Shown: piece after piece, positions 20,187 to 29,572 of the stretch
How positions within the stretch are numbered: the first letter of the stretch is position 1
How the letters are laid out: the number at the start of each line of letters is the position of its first letter
NCBI RefSeq assembly: GCF_013816785.1
Contig: NZ_JACDDV010000002.1
Span: forward strand, 1-64,000
Direction of reading: 5' to 3'
Source of the DNA: Sphingomonas sp.
GTDB taxonomy: Bacteria; Pseudomonadota; Alphaproteobacteria; Sphingomonadales; Sphingomonadaceae
Length of the DNA stretch: 64,000 bases
The notes under the pieces: model-generated
What the model saw: only the letters and a program-made list of their open reading frames with translations
Told to the model about the DNA's origin: nothing
Database searches by the model: none
Position numbers and translations under genes: made by a program

Positions 20187-20954
20187 ATGTTCGGTTACGA
20201 CAAAGAGGCGAAGGGTCCACCGCGAACCCCTAAAGGCTACCGCGCCTATGCGGTCGGCGACGTTCATGGTCGGCTCGACCTCCTCGAGCTGCTGCTTGCC
20301 GACATCGAACGGGACATGGTCGAGCGCCCTTCGCGCCGATCGCTGCTGGTTTTCCTGGGCGACCTTATCGATCGCGGATCCTCGTCGCGCGGCGTGATCG
20401 AGCTTTTGCGAACATTTCACCGACCCGGAGTGCGTCCGGTCTTTCTTGCCGGTAACCACGAAGAAGTGCTGCTGCGCCTGCTCGCCGGCGAACGCGGGTT
20501 GTTCGCCGATTGGCTGAAATATGGCGGGGCCGAGTGCCTGGCGAGTTATGGTGTCGACCCGACGACGGTCCAGCAACATGGCGAGCGAGCGGCCCTGGCG
20601 CGCCTCAAGGCCGCCATTCCGGCCTCGCATCGCCAGTTCATGGCCAGTTTCGTGGACACGTTGCGGTTCGGCGACTATCTGTTCGTGCACGCTGGCATTC
20701 GGCCCGATGTCGACCTGACGCTCCAAACTCAGTCGGACCTTCGCTGGATCCGCCAACCCTTCCTCGGTGACGAGCGCGATCATGGCTTCCTCGTGATCCA
20801 TGGCCACACGATCACGACGAGCGTCGACGAATGTGCCAACCGGATAGGCCTGGACACAGGCGCCTACCGTACAGGGGTACTCACTGCGATTGCCCTCGAC
20901 GGATGCGAGCGGCGCTATTTCTCTGCGAAGAAAACCCACGATGGAGCAAAGTAG
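20187..20954 (+). CDS. Metallophosphoesterase (Ser/Thr phosphatase-like)
   Basis: YAVGDVHGRLDLL, FLGDLIDRGSSSRGVIE, LAGNHEE, HGHT motifs. Confidence 0.9.
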   Translation: MFGYDKEAKGPPRTPKGYRAYAVGDVHGRLDLLELLLADIERDMVERPSRRSLLVFLGDLIDRGSSSRGVIELLRTFHRPGVRPVFLAGNHEEVLLRLLAGERGLFADWLKYGGAECLASYGVDPTTVQQHGERAALARLKAAIPASHRQFMASFVDTLRFGDYLFVHAGIRPDVDLTLQTQSDLRWIRQPFLGDERDHGFLVIHGHTITTSVDECANRIGLDTGAYRTGVLTAIALDGCERRYFSAKKTHDGAK

Positions 20955-21017
20955 CCCGACATTGATTTGGTTATGAGGCCGGTTTAGGGCGTCACCACTA
21001 TAGGGATCGCGTGTAGG

Positions 21018-21746
21018 ATGATTGATATGCAGGACAGGTCCCTGGAGCGGAAGTCGCACCGCCGAACGATTCTTGCCGTGCTTGCTTGCGCGGCGGTGAT
21101 GGCGCCCGGCTGTGCCGACAAGCGCGGCGGGCCCATCCCCTACGGAGTGTCGACGTTTGGCGTGCCGGACTCGCCGGCCGTGATCCCGCTCGAGGCGGGC
21201 TACAAGATCGCGCCGATGGACACGCTCAGCGTCAAGGTGTTCAAAATGCCCGATCTGTCGGGCGATTATGAGGTCGACCTGACGGGCCAGGTGTCGCTGC
21301 CGCTGATCGGCAGTGTATCGGCGGCCGATCTGACCACCACCCAGCTCGACGACGCGCTGACCCGCAAGCTGGGCGAAAAATATTTGGAAAACCCAGACGT
21401 CAGCGTCGGCATCAAATCGTCAACGCGCCGCAATCTGACGGTCGATGGCGCGGTCAACAAGGCCGGATCGTTCGCGCTCAACGGACCGACTACGTTGATG
21501 CAGGCTGTGGCGCTCGCCGGCGGCACCGGGCCGGATGCCAATCCCCGCCGCGTTGCGATCTTCCGGTCGATTAGCGGTAAGCGTCAAGCGGCCGCATTCG
21601 ACTTGACCAGCATCCGCCGCGGCGAAGCGGAAGATCCGCAGGTCTATGCCGGCGACATCGTCGTGATCGACGGGTCTTCGGTCAAGGCCATTCAAAAGCA
21701 GCTCCTCAACGGCCTGCCCATCCTGTCGATATTCAGCCCATTCTAA
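21018..21746 (+). CDS. Polysaccharide export outer membrane protein (OPX/Wza-like lipoprotein)
   Basis: Lipobox APGC; Y-KIAPMDTLSVKVFKMPDLSGDYEVDLTGQVSLPLIGSV typical of polysaccharide export domain and SLBB. Confidence 0.92.
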   Translation: MIDMQDRSLERKSHRRTILAVLACAAVMAPGCADKRGGPIPYGVSTFGVPDSPAVIPLEAGYKIAPMDTLSVKVFKMPDLSGDYEVDLTGQVSLPLIGSVSAADLTTTQLDDALTRKLGEKYLENPDVSVGIKSSTRRNLTVDGAVNKAGSFALNGPTTLMQAVALAGGTGPDANPRRVAIFRSISGKRQAAAFDLTSIRRGEAEDPQVYAGDIVVIDGSSVKAIQKQLLNGLPILSIFSPF

Positions 21747-21791
21747 TGGAAACGCCGATAAGCCTTCCGATATCAATTTGGGCGATGTGCC

Positions 21792-23990
21792 GTGAACCAT
21801 AATATTGCCGTGACCGACGACAATGATTTCTACCTGGATCGGGTGCCGCCCGACGGTCGTGTCGGGCAGCGCCGGACGACGGTAAACCCGCCCCCCGCTA
21901 GCCTCGACCTTCCCGCCCTGCTCCGGATCATTAGCCATTGGCGTTGGCTGATCCTGGGGGCGATTGCGCTTGGATTGCTTGGCGGGATCGTACTCACGAT
22001 GTTGACCACTCCGGTCTATCGTTCGTGGGTGACTCTCGAGGTCAACCCGCCGACCGTGGAGATCATGGACGAGCAGTCGCGCGAGCGGGCGTCGGCGTCG
22101 AGCAGCTGGGATTTTGTCGCGACTCAAGTTGGGCTGCTGTCGAGCCGCAGCATTGCCGAACGCGCGGCCCAGGACCTCAACCTAGCCAACAACAAGACAT
22201 TCGTAGGCGAGGGCGGCGACGCATCGACCCGCCTAAAGGCGGCGACCGGCAAGGTCGCGGGCGGAATCAACGTGATCGCGCCCAAGGAAGGACAGCTGAT
22301 CAAATTCAGCTATGACGACACGTCCCCGCAACTGTCGGCGGCGATCGCCAACCAGTTGGCCGACAGCTTCATCAACAGCAATTTGCAGCGGCGCTACGAC
22401 GCCTCGGCTTACGCCCGCAGTTTCCTTGAAAAGCAGATCGCCAAGACACGTGCCGACCTGGAGCGGTCGGAAAAGCAGGCGGTCGCCTATGCGCAAGCGC
22501 AAGGGATTATCAACACCGGCGCCGCCGACGGCAAGGCACCGGGCGACACCAACTCTCTGCAAGGCGAATCCCTGGTCGCCCTCAACCGGGCGCTGGCCGA
22601 TGCGGTGGCGCGACGGGTCGCGGCCGAAGGCGCTTTCCGGCAGGGGGGCGCGGTCGGAGCAACCGCCGAGGTCAACGCCAGCGCTCAGGCGCTGCGTCAA
22701 GCGCGGGCGGTGCTGGAAGCGGAATATTCGGAGAAGCGCACGCTGCTGAAGCCCGAACATCCCGACATGCTCAGTCTCAAATCGCGGATCGACGAGCTCA
22801 ATCGACAGGTCAACCGTGAAACCGCACAGGCATCCTCGGGCCGGTCGAACACGCTGCTTGCGGATTATCGCTCGGCGTTGGCTGCCGAGCGCTCACTGCA
22901 AGGACAGGTGGCGGGGCTTAAGGGATCGGTGCTCGACCTTCGCGGGCGGAGCATCCAATACACCATCCTGCAGCGCGAAGTGGACACCAACCGTGCCCTC
23001 TACGACGCGCTGTTGCAACGCTATAAGGAAGTTGGGGTAGCGGGCGGCATCGGTACTGCTCCGGTTTCGGTCGTCGATAGGGCCGATGTGCCCGGCGGGC
23101 CATTCAAGCCCAATCTGCTGCTCAACTTGCTGCTCGGGATGATGGCCGGCCTGCTTGCTGGGCTTGGCATCGCGGTTGCGCTCGAATTTCTTTATGACAC
23201 AGTCAAGACGCGGGACGATGTGCGGACCAAGCTTGGCCTCGCCTGCCTTGGCGCGATTCCCAAAGCGGGGGGCAAGGACAGCTTCATCGACGAGCTAAAG
23301 GACCCCAAGTCGATCGTCTCCGAAGCCTATTCGGCGGTGGTCGCGTCGCTTCGCTTCAGCACCGAGGAGGGGCTACCCAAGACGCTGCTGGTGACAAGCA
23401 CTCGCCCAACGGAGGGCAAATCATCCTCGTCGCTGGCGCTGGCACAGAATTTCGCCCGCCGCGGCGCGACTGTGCTGCTGATTGATTGCGACCTGCGCAA
23501 GCCGGCATTCAGGGCATCGTCGGAAAAGGTTGGGCTGACCCGCCTCCTGACCAGCGAGGACGAAGAAGTCCGCAAGCACGTCTTGCCGACCCAGTTTTCC
23601 GACCTGTGGCTGCTTCCCAGCGGGCCGCTGCCGCCCAATCCCGCCGACCTTTTGTCGAGCGGGCGCTTTCCTGAAATCCTCCGCCAATTCAACGAGCATT
23701 TCGACATCGTCATCTGCGACGCCCCGCCGGTGTTGGGACTAGCGGATTCTCTGTTGCTAGCCTCGGTCGCCGGCAATGTTCTGTTCGTCATCGAAAGCGG
23801 CAAAACACGGACCAAAGCCGCGCTCGAAACGCTTCGCCTCCTGCGCGACACCGGGACGAATATTGTCGGCGCGGCGTTGACCAAGTCGTCCGAAGACATG
23901 GGCGGTTACGGCTATAAAGCCTATGGCTATGGCGCACTTGACCGGAAACGGACCGAAATCCTCATGATCCCACACGAGGCCGACAGCTGA
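21792..23990 (+). CDS. Wzc-like chain-length determinant fused to BY-kinase
   Basis: Wzz N-terminus, VTSTRPTEGKSSSSLALAQNFARRG Walker A, LLIDCDLRKP Walker A', Tyr cluster GGYGYKAYGYG at C-terminus. Confidence 0.93.
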   Translation: MNHNIAVTDDNDFYLDRVPPDGRVGQRRTTVNPPPASLDLPALLRIISHWRWLILGAIALGLLGGIVLTMLTTPVYRSWVTLEVNPPTVEIMDEQSRERASASSSWDFVATQVGLLSSRSIAERAAQDLNLANNKTFVGEGGDASTRLKAATGKVAGGINVIAPKEGQLIKFSYDDTSPQLSAAIANQLADSFINSNLQRRYDASAYARSFLEKQIAKTRADLERSEKQAVAYAQAQGIINTGAADGKAPGDTNSLQGESLVALNRALADAVARRVAAEGAFRQGGAVGATAEVNASAQALRQARAVLEAEYSEKRTLLKPEHPDMLSLKSRIDELNRQVNRETAQASSGRSNTLLADYRSALAAERSLQGQVAGLKGSVLDLRGRSIQYTILQREVDTNRALYDALLQRYKEVGVAGGIGTAPVSVVDRADVPGGPFKPNLLLNLLLGMMAGLLAGLGIAVALEFLYDTVKTRDDVRTKLGLACLGAIPKAGGKDSFIDELKDPKSIVSEAYSAVVASLRFSTEEGLPKTLLVTSTRPTEGKSSSSLALAQNFARRGATVLLIDCDLRKPAFRASSEKVGLTRLLTSEDEEVRKHVLPTQFSDLWLLPSGPLPPNPADLLSSGRFPEILRQFNEHFDIVICDAPPVLGLADSLLLASVAGNVLFVIESGKTRTKAALETLRLLRDTGTNIVGAALTKSSEDMGGYGYKAYGYGALDRKRTEILMIPHEADS

Positions 23991-24012
23991 GTGGCGACCG
24001 GTCCGAGGGGAG

Positions 24013-25206
24013 ATGTCCGTGATCCGGCTAGTCGCGATCGGCCTGCTGTCATTGCTTGCGATCGTCCAGATTGCCCGCCAGGCCGTGGTGTCGGCCTTTG
24101 CAAAGACCCACCCGGCCTATGCTCGCGCAACGTGGGGCGCTCATCCCGACGTCGCGTTCAAGTTCGGCCTGGAGGCTATCGCCGCGGCCGCCGCCGAACA
24201 TCGTTCGGCGCCGCGCGCCCGCATCCAGGATATGTTGGCCAGGGCCCGATGGTCGCCCCTTTCGCCCGAACCCTTCCTCGTCCGAGGCGTCGATTTGCGC
24301 CTATCCGCCAATGAGGGCGGGGCCGGTCGGGCCTTTGCCGCAGCCCTGCGTCGCGACCCTAGGTCGATCGCCGCGCGCTATTTCCTCGCCGACCATTATT
24401 TGCGCAGTGGGCAAGGCGACAAAGGCCTGACCGAACTGGCAATGCTGACGCGGCTTGTGCCCAACTCGATCTCCGGTGTGGCGCCATATTATGCCGCCTT
24501 CGCCAGCCGCCCCGGGGGCGCAGCGCGGATCAAGGCGATGTTGGACGACCATCCCGAGTTCGAGCCGGTGGTCCTGGCGGCGCTGGCAGACGACGCCCGC
24601 AACGCCGATCTCATCCTCTTTTTATCGTCGGGCCGGAAGAATTTCGACGAAGCGCCCCCGGGTTGGCAAGGTCGCCTGGTTCAGGCCCTGGTCGCAGCAG
24701 GGCAATATGAGAAAGCGCGCACGGTCTGGTCGCGAATTGCTGGCACCTCAGCGGCCACCGCATCCGGCGCACTATTGTTCGACCCGGAGTTTTCGCATGG
24801 GTCGGCGCCGCCGCCATTCGGCTGGACGCTGGTCTCGAACGGCTCGGCAGTAGCCGAAGCGCAAGCAGGCGGACGGCTCCACCTGATTTATTTCGGGCGC
24901 GACAACATCGTCCTGGCGAGCCAGTTGCTGTTGCTGAAGCCGGGCCGATACCGACTGACGGCCGATGTCGACCGAAGCATCGACGCGACATCGATTGCCT
25001 GGCGCCTGACGTGCCGCCCGACGGACAAGCCGATCCTGTCGCTGCGTCTGGGCAAACGGGGAGAGGGGAATTCGCTTACCGGGGCGTTCGCCGTCGCCGG
25101 CGACTGCCCAGCCCAATTGCTCGAGCTTGCCGGTACCTCGCCCGAATTCCCGGAGACGGTCGATCTCACCCTTGCCAACCTTCGGCTGACAAGAGTGGCT
25201 TCATGA
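24013..25206 (+). CDS. EPS-locus protein: N-terminal TM, TPR-like region and C-terminal jelly-roll-like region
   Basis: Position between Wzc and O-antigen ligase; repeat region AAALRRDPRSIAARYFLADHYLRSGQGDKGLTELAMLTRLVPN; beta-rich C-terminus; family not recognised. Confidence 0.5.
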   Translation: MSVIRLVAIGLLSLLAIVQIARQAVVSAFAKTHPAYARATWGAHPDVAFKFGLEAIAAAAAEHRSAPRARIQDMLARARWSPLSPEPFLVRGVDLRLSANEGGAGRAFAAALRRDPRSIAARYFLADHYLRSGQGDKGLTELAMLTRLVPNSISGVAPYYAAFASRPGGAARIKAMLDDHPEFEPVVLAALADDARNADLILFLSSGRKNFDEAPPGWQGRLVQALVAAGQYEKARTVWSRIAGTSAATASGALLFDPEFSHGSAPPPFGWTLVSNGSAVAEAQAGGRLHLIYFGRDNIVLASQLLLLKPGRYRLTADVDRSIDATSIAWRLTCRPTDKPILSLRLGKRGEGNSLTGAFAVAGDCPAQLLELAGTSPEFPETVDLTLANLRLTRVAS

Positions 25207-26588
25207 CCCGTGAAAAGCTGCGAGCCATGACCCGGGAAAAGCTGCGCGCCGCCCTGGGCCCGACCTATCTCTTCTTCTGCCTGGTTCTGGGCGGCAGCGT
25301 CCAGGGCGTGTGGGGCGCGACCTCGTTGCAGCTGTTGGCGGTGTTGATCATCGCCTGGTCGTTCGCCGAACCCGGGCAAACCAACTTGCAACGCCCCATG
25401 CGGCAGTTGGGCTGGTTGGTCGTGGCCGCGGTGACGCTGTTCGCCGTGCATCTGCTCCCCCTTCCGCCGGCAATCATAATGGCGATGCCCGGGCGTGAAA
25501 TCGTCGCCGAAGGCCGGGTGATCCTCGGTCTCCGGGCGGGCTGGAGCAGCCTGTCGCTATCGCCTTACGATACGGCGGCAGCGATATTGCCGCTTTTGCC
25601 GCCGGTCGCCATGCTCTGCGCCATTGTGCGCCTGAGGGCCTATTCGCCGCACGGGCTGGCGGTGGCGGTGCTAACGGCAACCGTTGCGGCGGTCGCGCTC
25701 GGCGCGCTCCAAACCGGATCGCCCGATCCGCCCACCTCCCCCTGGTACCTTTACAAGATCAGCAATTTCGGGGTCGCGACCGGCTTCTTTGCCAACAGCA
25801 ATCATATGGCCTCGATGCTGCTGGTCTCGATCCCGTTCATGGTCGCCCTGGCGGCCCATTCGAGCCGCGCGGCCAAGGAAGCGCGCAAACGCTTCACCTT
25901 GCTCGTCGTTGGCGCTGCCGGGCTGGGCCTGATCATGGTCGGCCTGGCGCTCAACGGATCGCTGTCCGGCTACGGCCTGGTCATCCCGGTGACGATCGCT
26001 AGCCTGCTGATCGCAATTCCGCTTGGCCTGACGGCACGCAGGGCCGCGCTCGGACTGTGCGCCGCCGGTATGCTGGCCTTCTTCCTTTTGCTGTTCAGTC
26101 CGCTCAGCAATCATATGCCGGGTGCCGCGACCTCGATCGATAGCCGCCAGGAGATGCTAGCCGGAGGCACCGCCGCCTTTACCCAGTTCGCGCCGGTCGG
26201 ATCAGGTTTCGGCACCTTTACCAGAGTGTATCCCCTGTTCGAGCGACCCGGCGAGGTAGATGCGACCTTCGTCAACCACGCCCATAACGATTATCTCGAG
26301 CTGGCGGTCGAGACCGGGCTGCCCGGGATTGCTTTGATGCTGCTTTTCCTCCTGTGGTGGGCCGCGGCGGTGCGGCGGATGCTGGCGTCGCCCGCCGCGG
26401 ACGGGTTCGCCATGGCAGGCGCGATTGGATCGGCCGCGGTCCTGGTGCACAGCGCGGTCGATTACCCGCTGCGGACGGCAGCGGTGGCGGCGCTATTCGC
26501 CACCTGTATCGCGTTGATCCTGGTGTCGCGGCGAACCGCGAGCGCCAAGACCGATATCCGGCCCACCCGCCACCTCGTCATCGGCTGA
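25203..26588 (+). CDS. O-antigen ligase/polymerase-type membrane protein
   Basis: Multiple TM helices; FANSNHMASMLLVSIPF and FVNHAHNDYLELAVETGLPGIALMLLFL typical of WaaL/ExoQ family. Confidence 0.88.
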   Translation: MTREKLRAMTREKLRAALGPTYLFFCLVLGGSVQGVWGATSLQLLAVLIIAWSFAEPGQTNLQRPMRQLGWLVVAAVTLFAVHLLPLPPAIIMAMPGREIVAEGRVILGLRAGWSSLSLSPYDTAAAILPLLPPVAMLCAIVRLRAYSPHGLAVAVLTATVAAVALGALQTGSPDPPTSPWYLYKISNFGVATGFFANSNHMASMLLVSIPFMVALAAHSSRAAKEARKRFTLLVVGAAGLGLIMVGLALNGSLSGYGLVIPVTIASLLIAIPLGLTARRAALGLCAAGMLAFFLLLFSPLSNHMPGAATSIDSRQEMLAGGTAAFTQFAPVGSGFGTFTRVYPLFERPGEVDATFVNHAHNDYLELAVETGLPGIALMLLFLLWWAAAVRRMLASPAADGFAMAGAIGSAAVLVHSAVDYPLRTAAVAALFATCIALILVSRRTASAKTDIRPTRHLVIG

Positions 26589-26903
26589 GCGCCGCACAAA
26601 CAAGCCCGGGCGGGCGCGAGCCAGCAGCACCAGCAGCGTCGGCAAGAACATCGTCGACGCGATGTCCTTCAAGCTTTCACCATATTGCGCGGCGGGGTCG
26701 GGCCATACTTCGACCCACAGATCGTTGGCTTCGTTGGCTAGTTCGAGCGCCAGCACGACAAGCCATGGACGCCAGTTGGCGACGCTCGTTCGCAGTCCGA
26801 CCGCAATGAGGATCGACAGGAGCGTCCCCGCGACGATATGCAGGGCGTCCATGCTGAGCGAGGTCGCATGCGCGGCGAGCAGCTTTACCTGATACCAGAT
26901 CAT
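26493..26903 (-). CDS. Small multi-TM membrane protein of unknown function
   Basis: Hydrophobic segments; same strand and 6 nt upstream of nothing else than the 26910 nucleotidyltransferase 3' end, suggesting an operon; 3' end overlaps convergent O-antigen ligase gene. Confidence 0.5.
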   Translation of the reverse strand: MIWYQVKLLAAHATSLSMDALHIVAGTLLSILIAVGLRTSVANWRPWLVVLALELANEANDLWVEVWPDPAAQYGESLKDIASTMFLPTLLVLLARARPGLFVRRSADDEVAGGPDIGLGARGSPRHQDQRDTGGE

Positions 26904-26909
26904 CGCGCG

Positions 26910-27962
26910 CTATGCGCCGCGCCGGACGATCGACGCAAGCTGACGCGTAGCTTCGGACATTTTGAAGCGCCAACCGGGCAGCAGAACGAGTTGCGACGCC
27001 CTGATGGGAAGGGTACCGAGCATCGTCTCGGTCGGCTCGCGGCGCGACCAGACACCGTCCAGATAGATCATGGCCGATGCGACCAGCCAGCGATTCGCCG
27101 GGTCGGACAACAGGCGATTGCGCAAGCCGCCCAGGGGGATGGCATAAAGCCGTTCCGCCAACAGCAACGCCTGCCCCGCGCTACGGCCGGCCCCGGCATC
27201 GATGGCGAACCGATAAAACCGTTCAAACTCTGCCGGGTCACGGCCATGGAGAAAGGCGGCGAGGTCGGTAATCCATTTGAGCCGAAACCAGGCACTGGAT
27301 GCGCCGTGAATGCACAAATAAGCGAACAGAGGGTCGTCGGCGAGGGTCGGAAGCATGAGCTTTGGCGAAATCTCGACGCTCTGCCGCGTCGTGCCGACGT
27401 CGATAGCGGGGATCAAGGCGGGATGGTCGGCGAGCCGGCCGTGCAGTTCGACGAAAATCGATTCCTTGCCCTTGCGCCAGACCGATTCCTTGTTCCGATC
27501 GTGCCACTGGGCAATGCGCCGGGCATCGCCTGGTGCGACCGGCCGATAGCCGAGCTCGACCAGTCGGTTGGCGGCATCGCCGATCCGCGACGGTGCGACA
27601 AGCAAGTCGATGTCCCACCCCATTTTCACGAATGGGTCGCCATAGGCGATGACGCCCAGCGTCAGCCCTTTGAGGAACAGCAGCGGAATCCCGGCCCGAT
27701 CGAACGAGGCGAGGAGGCGGGCGCTCTCGGCGGCGTTCAGCATGCCGGCTTGGGCGATCGACGTCGCCGCGGCTGTAAGGCGATCGGCTGTGGGTCCATC
27801 GACGGGCAGGTCCAAGTCGTTGATCGCCCGCCAGACGAGCCCTTCGACGCGATTTCGCCGGGCCAGCGCCAACAGAGCATCCCCATCCACAGCCTTTGCC
27901 ATCGCACATAGTTCCGTCCGGTCCGGCGCGGGCGCGAACGCCTGCCGGCACAAGGCCAGCAA
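26910..27962 (-). CDS. Nucleotidyltransferase-family protein (lasso/HprK-associated type)
   Basis: LLFLKGLTLGVIAYGDPFVKMGWDIDLLVAPSRIGDAANRLVELGYRP: nucleotidyltransferase-like KG..., DIDLLV motif. Confidence 0.8.
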   Translation of the reverse strand: MLALCRQAFAPAPDRTELCAMAKAVDGDALLALARRNRVEGLVWRAINDLDLPVDGPTADRLTAAATSIAQAGMLNAAESARLLASFDRAGIPLLFLKGLTLGVIAYGDPFVKMGWDIDLLVAPSRIGDAANRLVELGYRPVAPGDARRIAQWHDRNKESVWRKGKESIFVELHGRLADHPALIPAIDVGTTRQSVEISPKLMLPTLADDPLFAYLCIHGASSAWFRLKWITDLAAFLHGRDPAEFERFYRFAIDAGAGRSAGQALLLAERLYAIPLGGLRNRLLSDPANRWLVASAMIYLDGVWSRREPTETMLGTLPIRASQLVLLPGWRFKMSEATRQLASIVRRGA

Positions 27963-28087
27963 ATATCGAAAGGCGGGGGAGAGGCGGCGGCTAGGGATCG
28001 GGTTTATCCATCTTCGGTCTACTACCTTCTAACTGCTGATTGCTGTGCGTATAGCAAACCGCCAACCATCCGGGATTATGTATCAGC

Positions 28088-28558
28088 GTGCCCGCTTCGC
28101 GTTTCACCTCAATGCTCGCCAAGGCCCGCCAACTGGGCTGGAGCGACCGTTTGGTCCTTCTGGATGCCTTGGCTTCGCTTGCATTAGCGTCTGCGCTGAT
28201 CCGCCTCGCGCCGTTCGAGCGCGCCGTCCGTTCGGCCTCTCGCCGCCGGCCGGGAACGCCGCGCGCTTCCGATGCGACCGTTCGACGAGTCGTGTGGAGC
28301 GTCGACGCGGCCGCGGCGCGAGTGCCATGGAAGGCTATGTGTTTTCAACGGGGACTGGCCGTCCAGCGGATGCTGCGTCGTAGAGGCCTTGACGCGTTCC
28401 TCCATTACGGCCTGGGCCATGGCGGGGCGCGCGACCTAGAGGCCCATGTCTGGGTTACGGTGGGCGGCGTGGTAGTGATCGGCGGAGAAGAAGCGCGTCG
28501 ATTCCATCAAGTCGCCGTCTTTCCCGATTGGGGGCCGACCGTTGCGCGAAGCAAATGA
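28088..28558 (+). CDS. Lasso peptide biosynthesis B2-like protein (transglutaminase-like)
   Basis: PWKAMCFQRGLAVQRMLRRRGLDAFLHYGLGHGGARDLEAHVWVTVGG: C/H catalytic motifs of the B2 family. Confidence 0.88.
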   Translation: MPASRFTSMLAKARQLGWSDRLVLLDALASLALASALIRLAPFERAVRSASRRRPGTPRASDATVRRVVWSVDAAAARVPWKAMCFQRGLAVQRMLRRRGLDAFLHYGLGHGGARDLEAHVWVTVGGVVVIGGEEARRFHQVAVFPDWGPTVARSK

Positions 28559-29444
28559 TTATCGCCTGTTCGGGCTGACGCTGCGCAGCGACTTGCCGTT
28601 GCCCGAGTTGGTCCGGGTGGACGGAGTCGTGGATCCAGATGTTCGAGTGGTGCTTGCCGATTCCTCCATGCCCCAATCAGGGCGGGGCTTAGGCTTCGCG
28701 GTCGAGGGGGTAGCGCGGTTCGAGGTGATTGGCGGTTCGACTATCATCGTCGCCGTCGACCCGGATTCGGCTCCGCGCAACGTAAGGCTCTATTTGCTAG
28801 GTTCGGCGATGGGCATGCTGCTTCACCAGCGGCAGCTTCTACCTCTCCACGCCAACGCGATCGAAATCGACGGGAAAGCTTATGCTTTTCTCGGTGCCTC
28901 GGGCGCGGGTAAGTCGACCCTGGCCGCGGCGTTTCAGGATCGCGGATATCGGGTGCTCGCCGACGATGTCTGCGTGATTCGTTTTGAGGATAACGGGCGT
29001 GCCATGGTTGCTCCCGGCATGCCGCGCCTCCGCCTCTGGCGCGATTCGCTCGAAGCGAGCGGCCGGGACGCCTCCGCTTATCCGCGTTCCTATGCGGGTG
29101 ACGAGACCTGGGACAAATATGACGTCGGGCTGCCGCCGTCGGCGACCCTTGCCGACTCTGTCTCGCTGGCGTCAATTTTCGAGCTTCGCGCTGCTGACCG
29201 GTTTTGCGTGACGGGCCTTGGCGGGATGGATGCGGTATCGGCCCTGATGGCGAATACCTATCGAGGATACTTCGTCGCCGAGGCCGATGGTGCCAGGAAT
29301 CATTGGCAGGACTGTATCAGGCTGGCAAAGTCGGTGCCCGTCATGACGTTCGCGCGGCCACTCGATTTTACCCAGCTCGATGCCTGTGTCTCCTATCTCC
29401 TTTCGGCCATCAAGGCGGCGGCATCCGGGCACGCGACGGGCTGA
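28542..29444 (+). CDS. HprK-like serine kinase (lasso precursor kinase type)
   Basis: Walker A FLGASGAGKSTLAAAF, GYRVLADDVCVI, PGMPRLRLW; resembles HPr kinase C-terminal domain. Confidence 0.85.
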   Translation: MREANDYRLFGLTLRSDLPLPELVRVDGVVDPDVRVVLADSSMPQSGRGLGFAVEGVARFEVIGGSTIIVAVDPDSAPRNVRLYLLGSAMGMLLHQRQLLPLHANAIEIDGKAYAFLGASGAGKSTLAAAFQDRGYRVLADDVCVIRFEDNGRAMVAPGMPRLRLWRDSLEASGRDASAYPRSYAGDETWDKYDVGLPPSATLADSVSLASIFELRAADRFCVTGLGGMDAVSALMANTYRGYFVAEADGARNHWQDCIRLAKSVPVMTFARPLDFTQLDACVSYLLSAIKAAASGHATG

Positions 29445-29487
29445 ATGGCCGAGGCCGGCGGTGTCCGCGGGCCGGACGAACAAACGA

Positions 29488-29517
29488 TTGAACCCAGAGC
29501 ATGCTGTTGCTAAGCAA
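29488..29517 (+). promoter_or_regulatory. Candidate promoter with internal palindrome upstream of the 45-aa precursor ORF
   Basis: TTGAAC (29488-29493) - 17 nt - TAAGCA (29511-29516); palindrome TTGCT-A-AGCAA 29507-29517. Confidence 0.3.
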
Positions 29518-29572
29518 AAGTTCGCAGTTTCATGGACTTCGGCGTTCACGACTCGCGTAATGGAGGCAATGT

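Noticed and set aside
26838-27911. 357-aa plus-strand ORF
   Set aside because: Antisense to the nucleotidyltransferase with DIDLLV motif; shadow ORF
28104-28420. Short minus-strand ORFs opposite the B2 gene
   Set aside because: Shadow ORFs of a gene with clear B2 motifs
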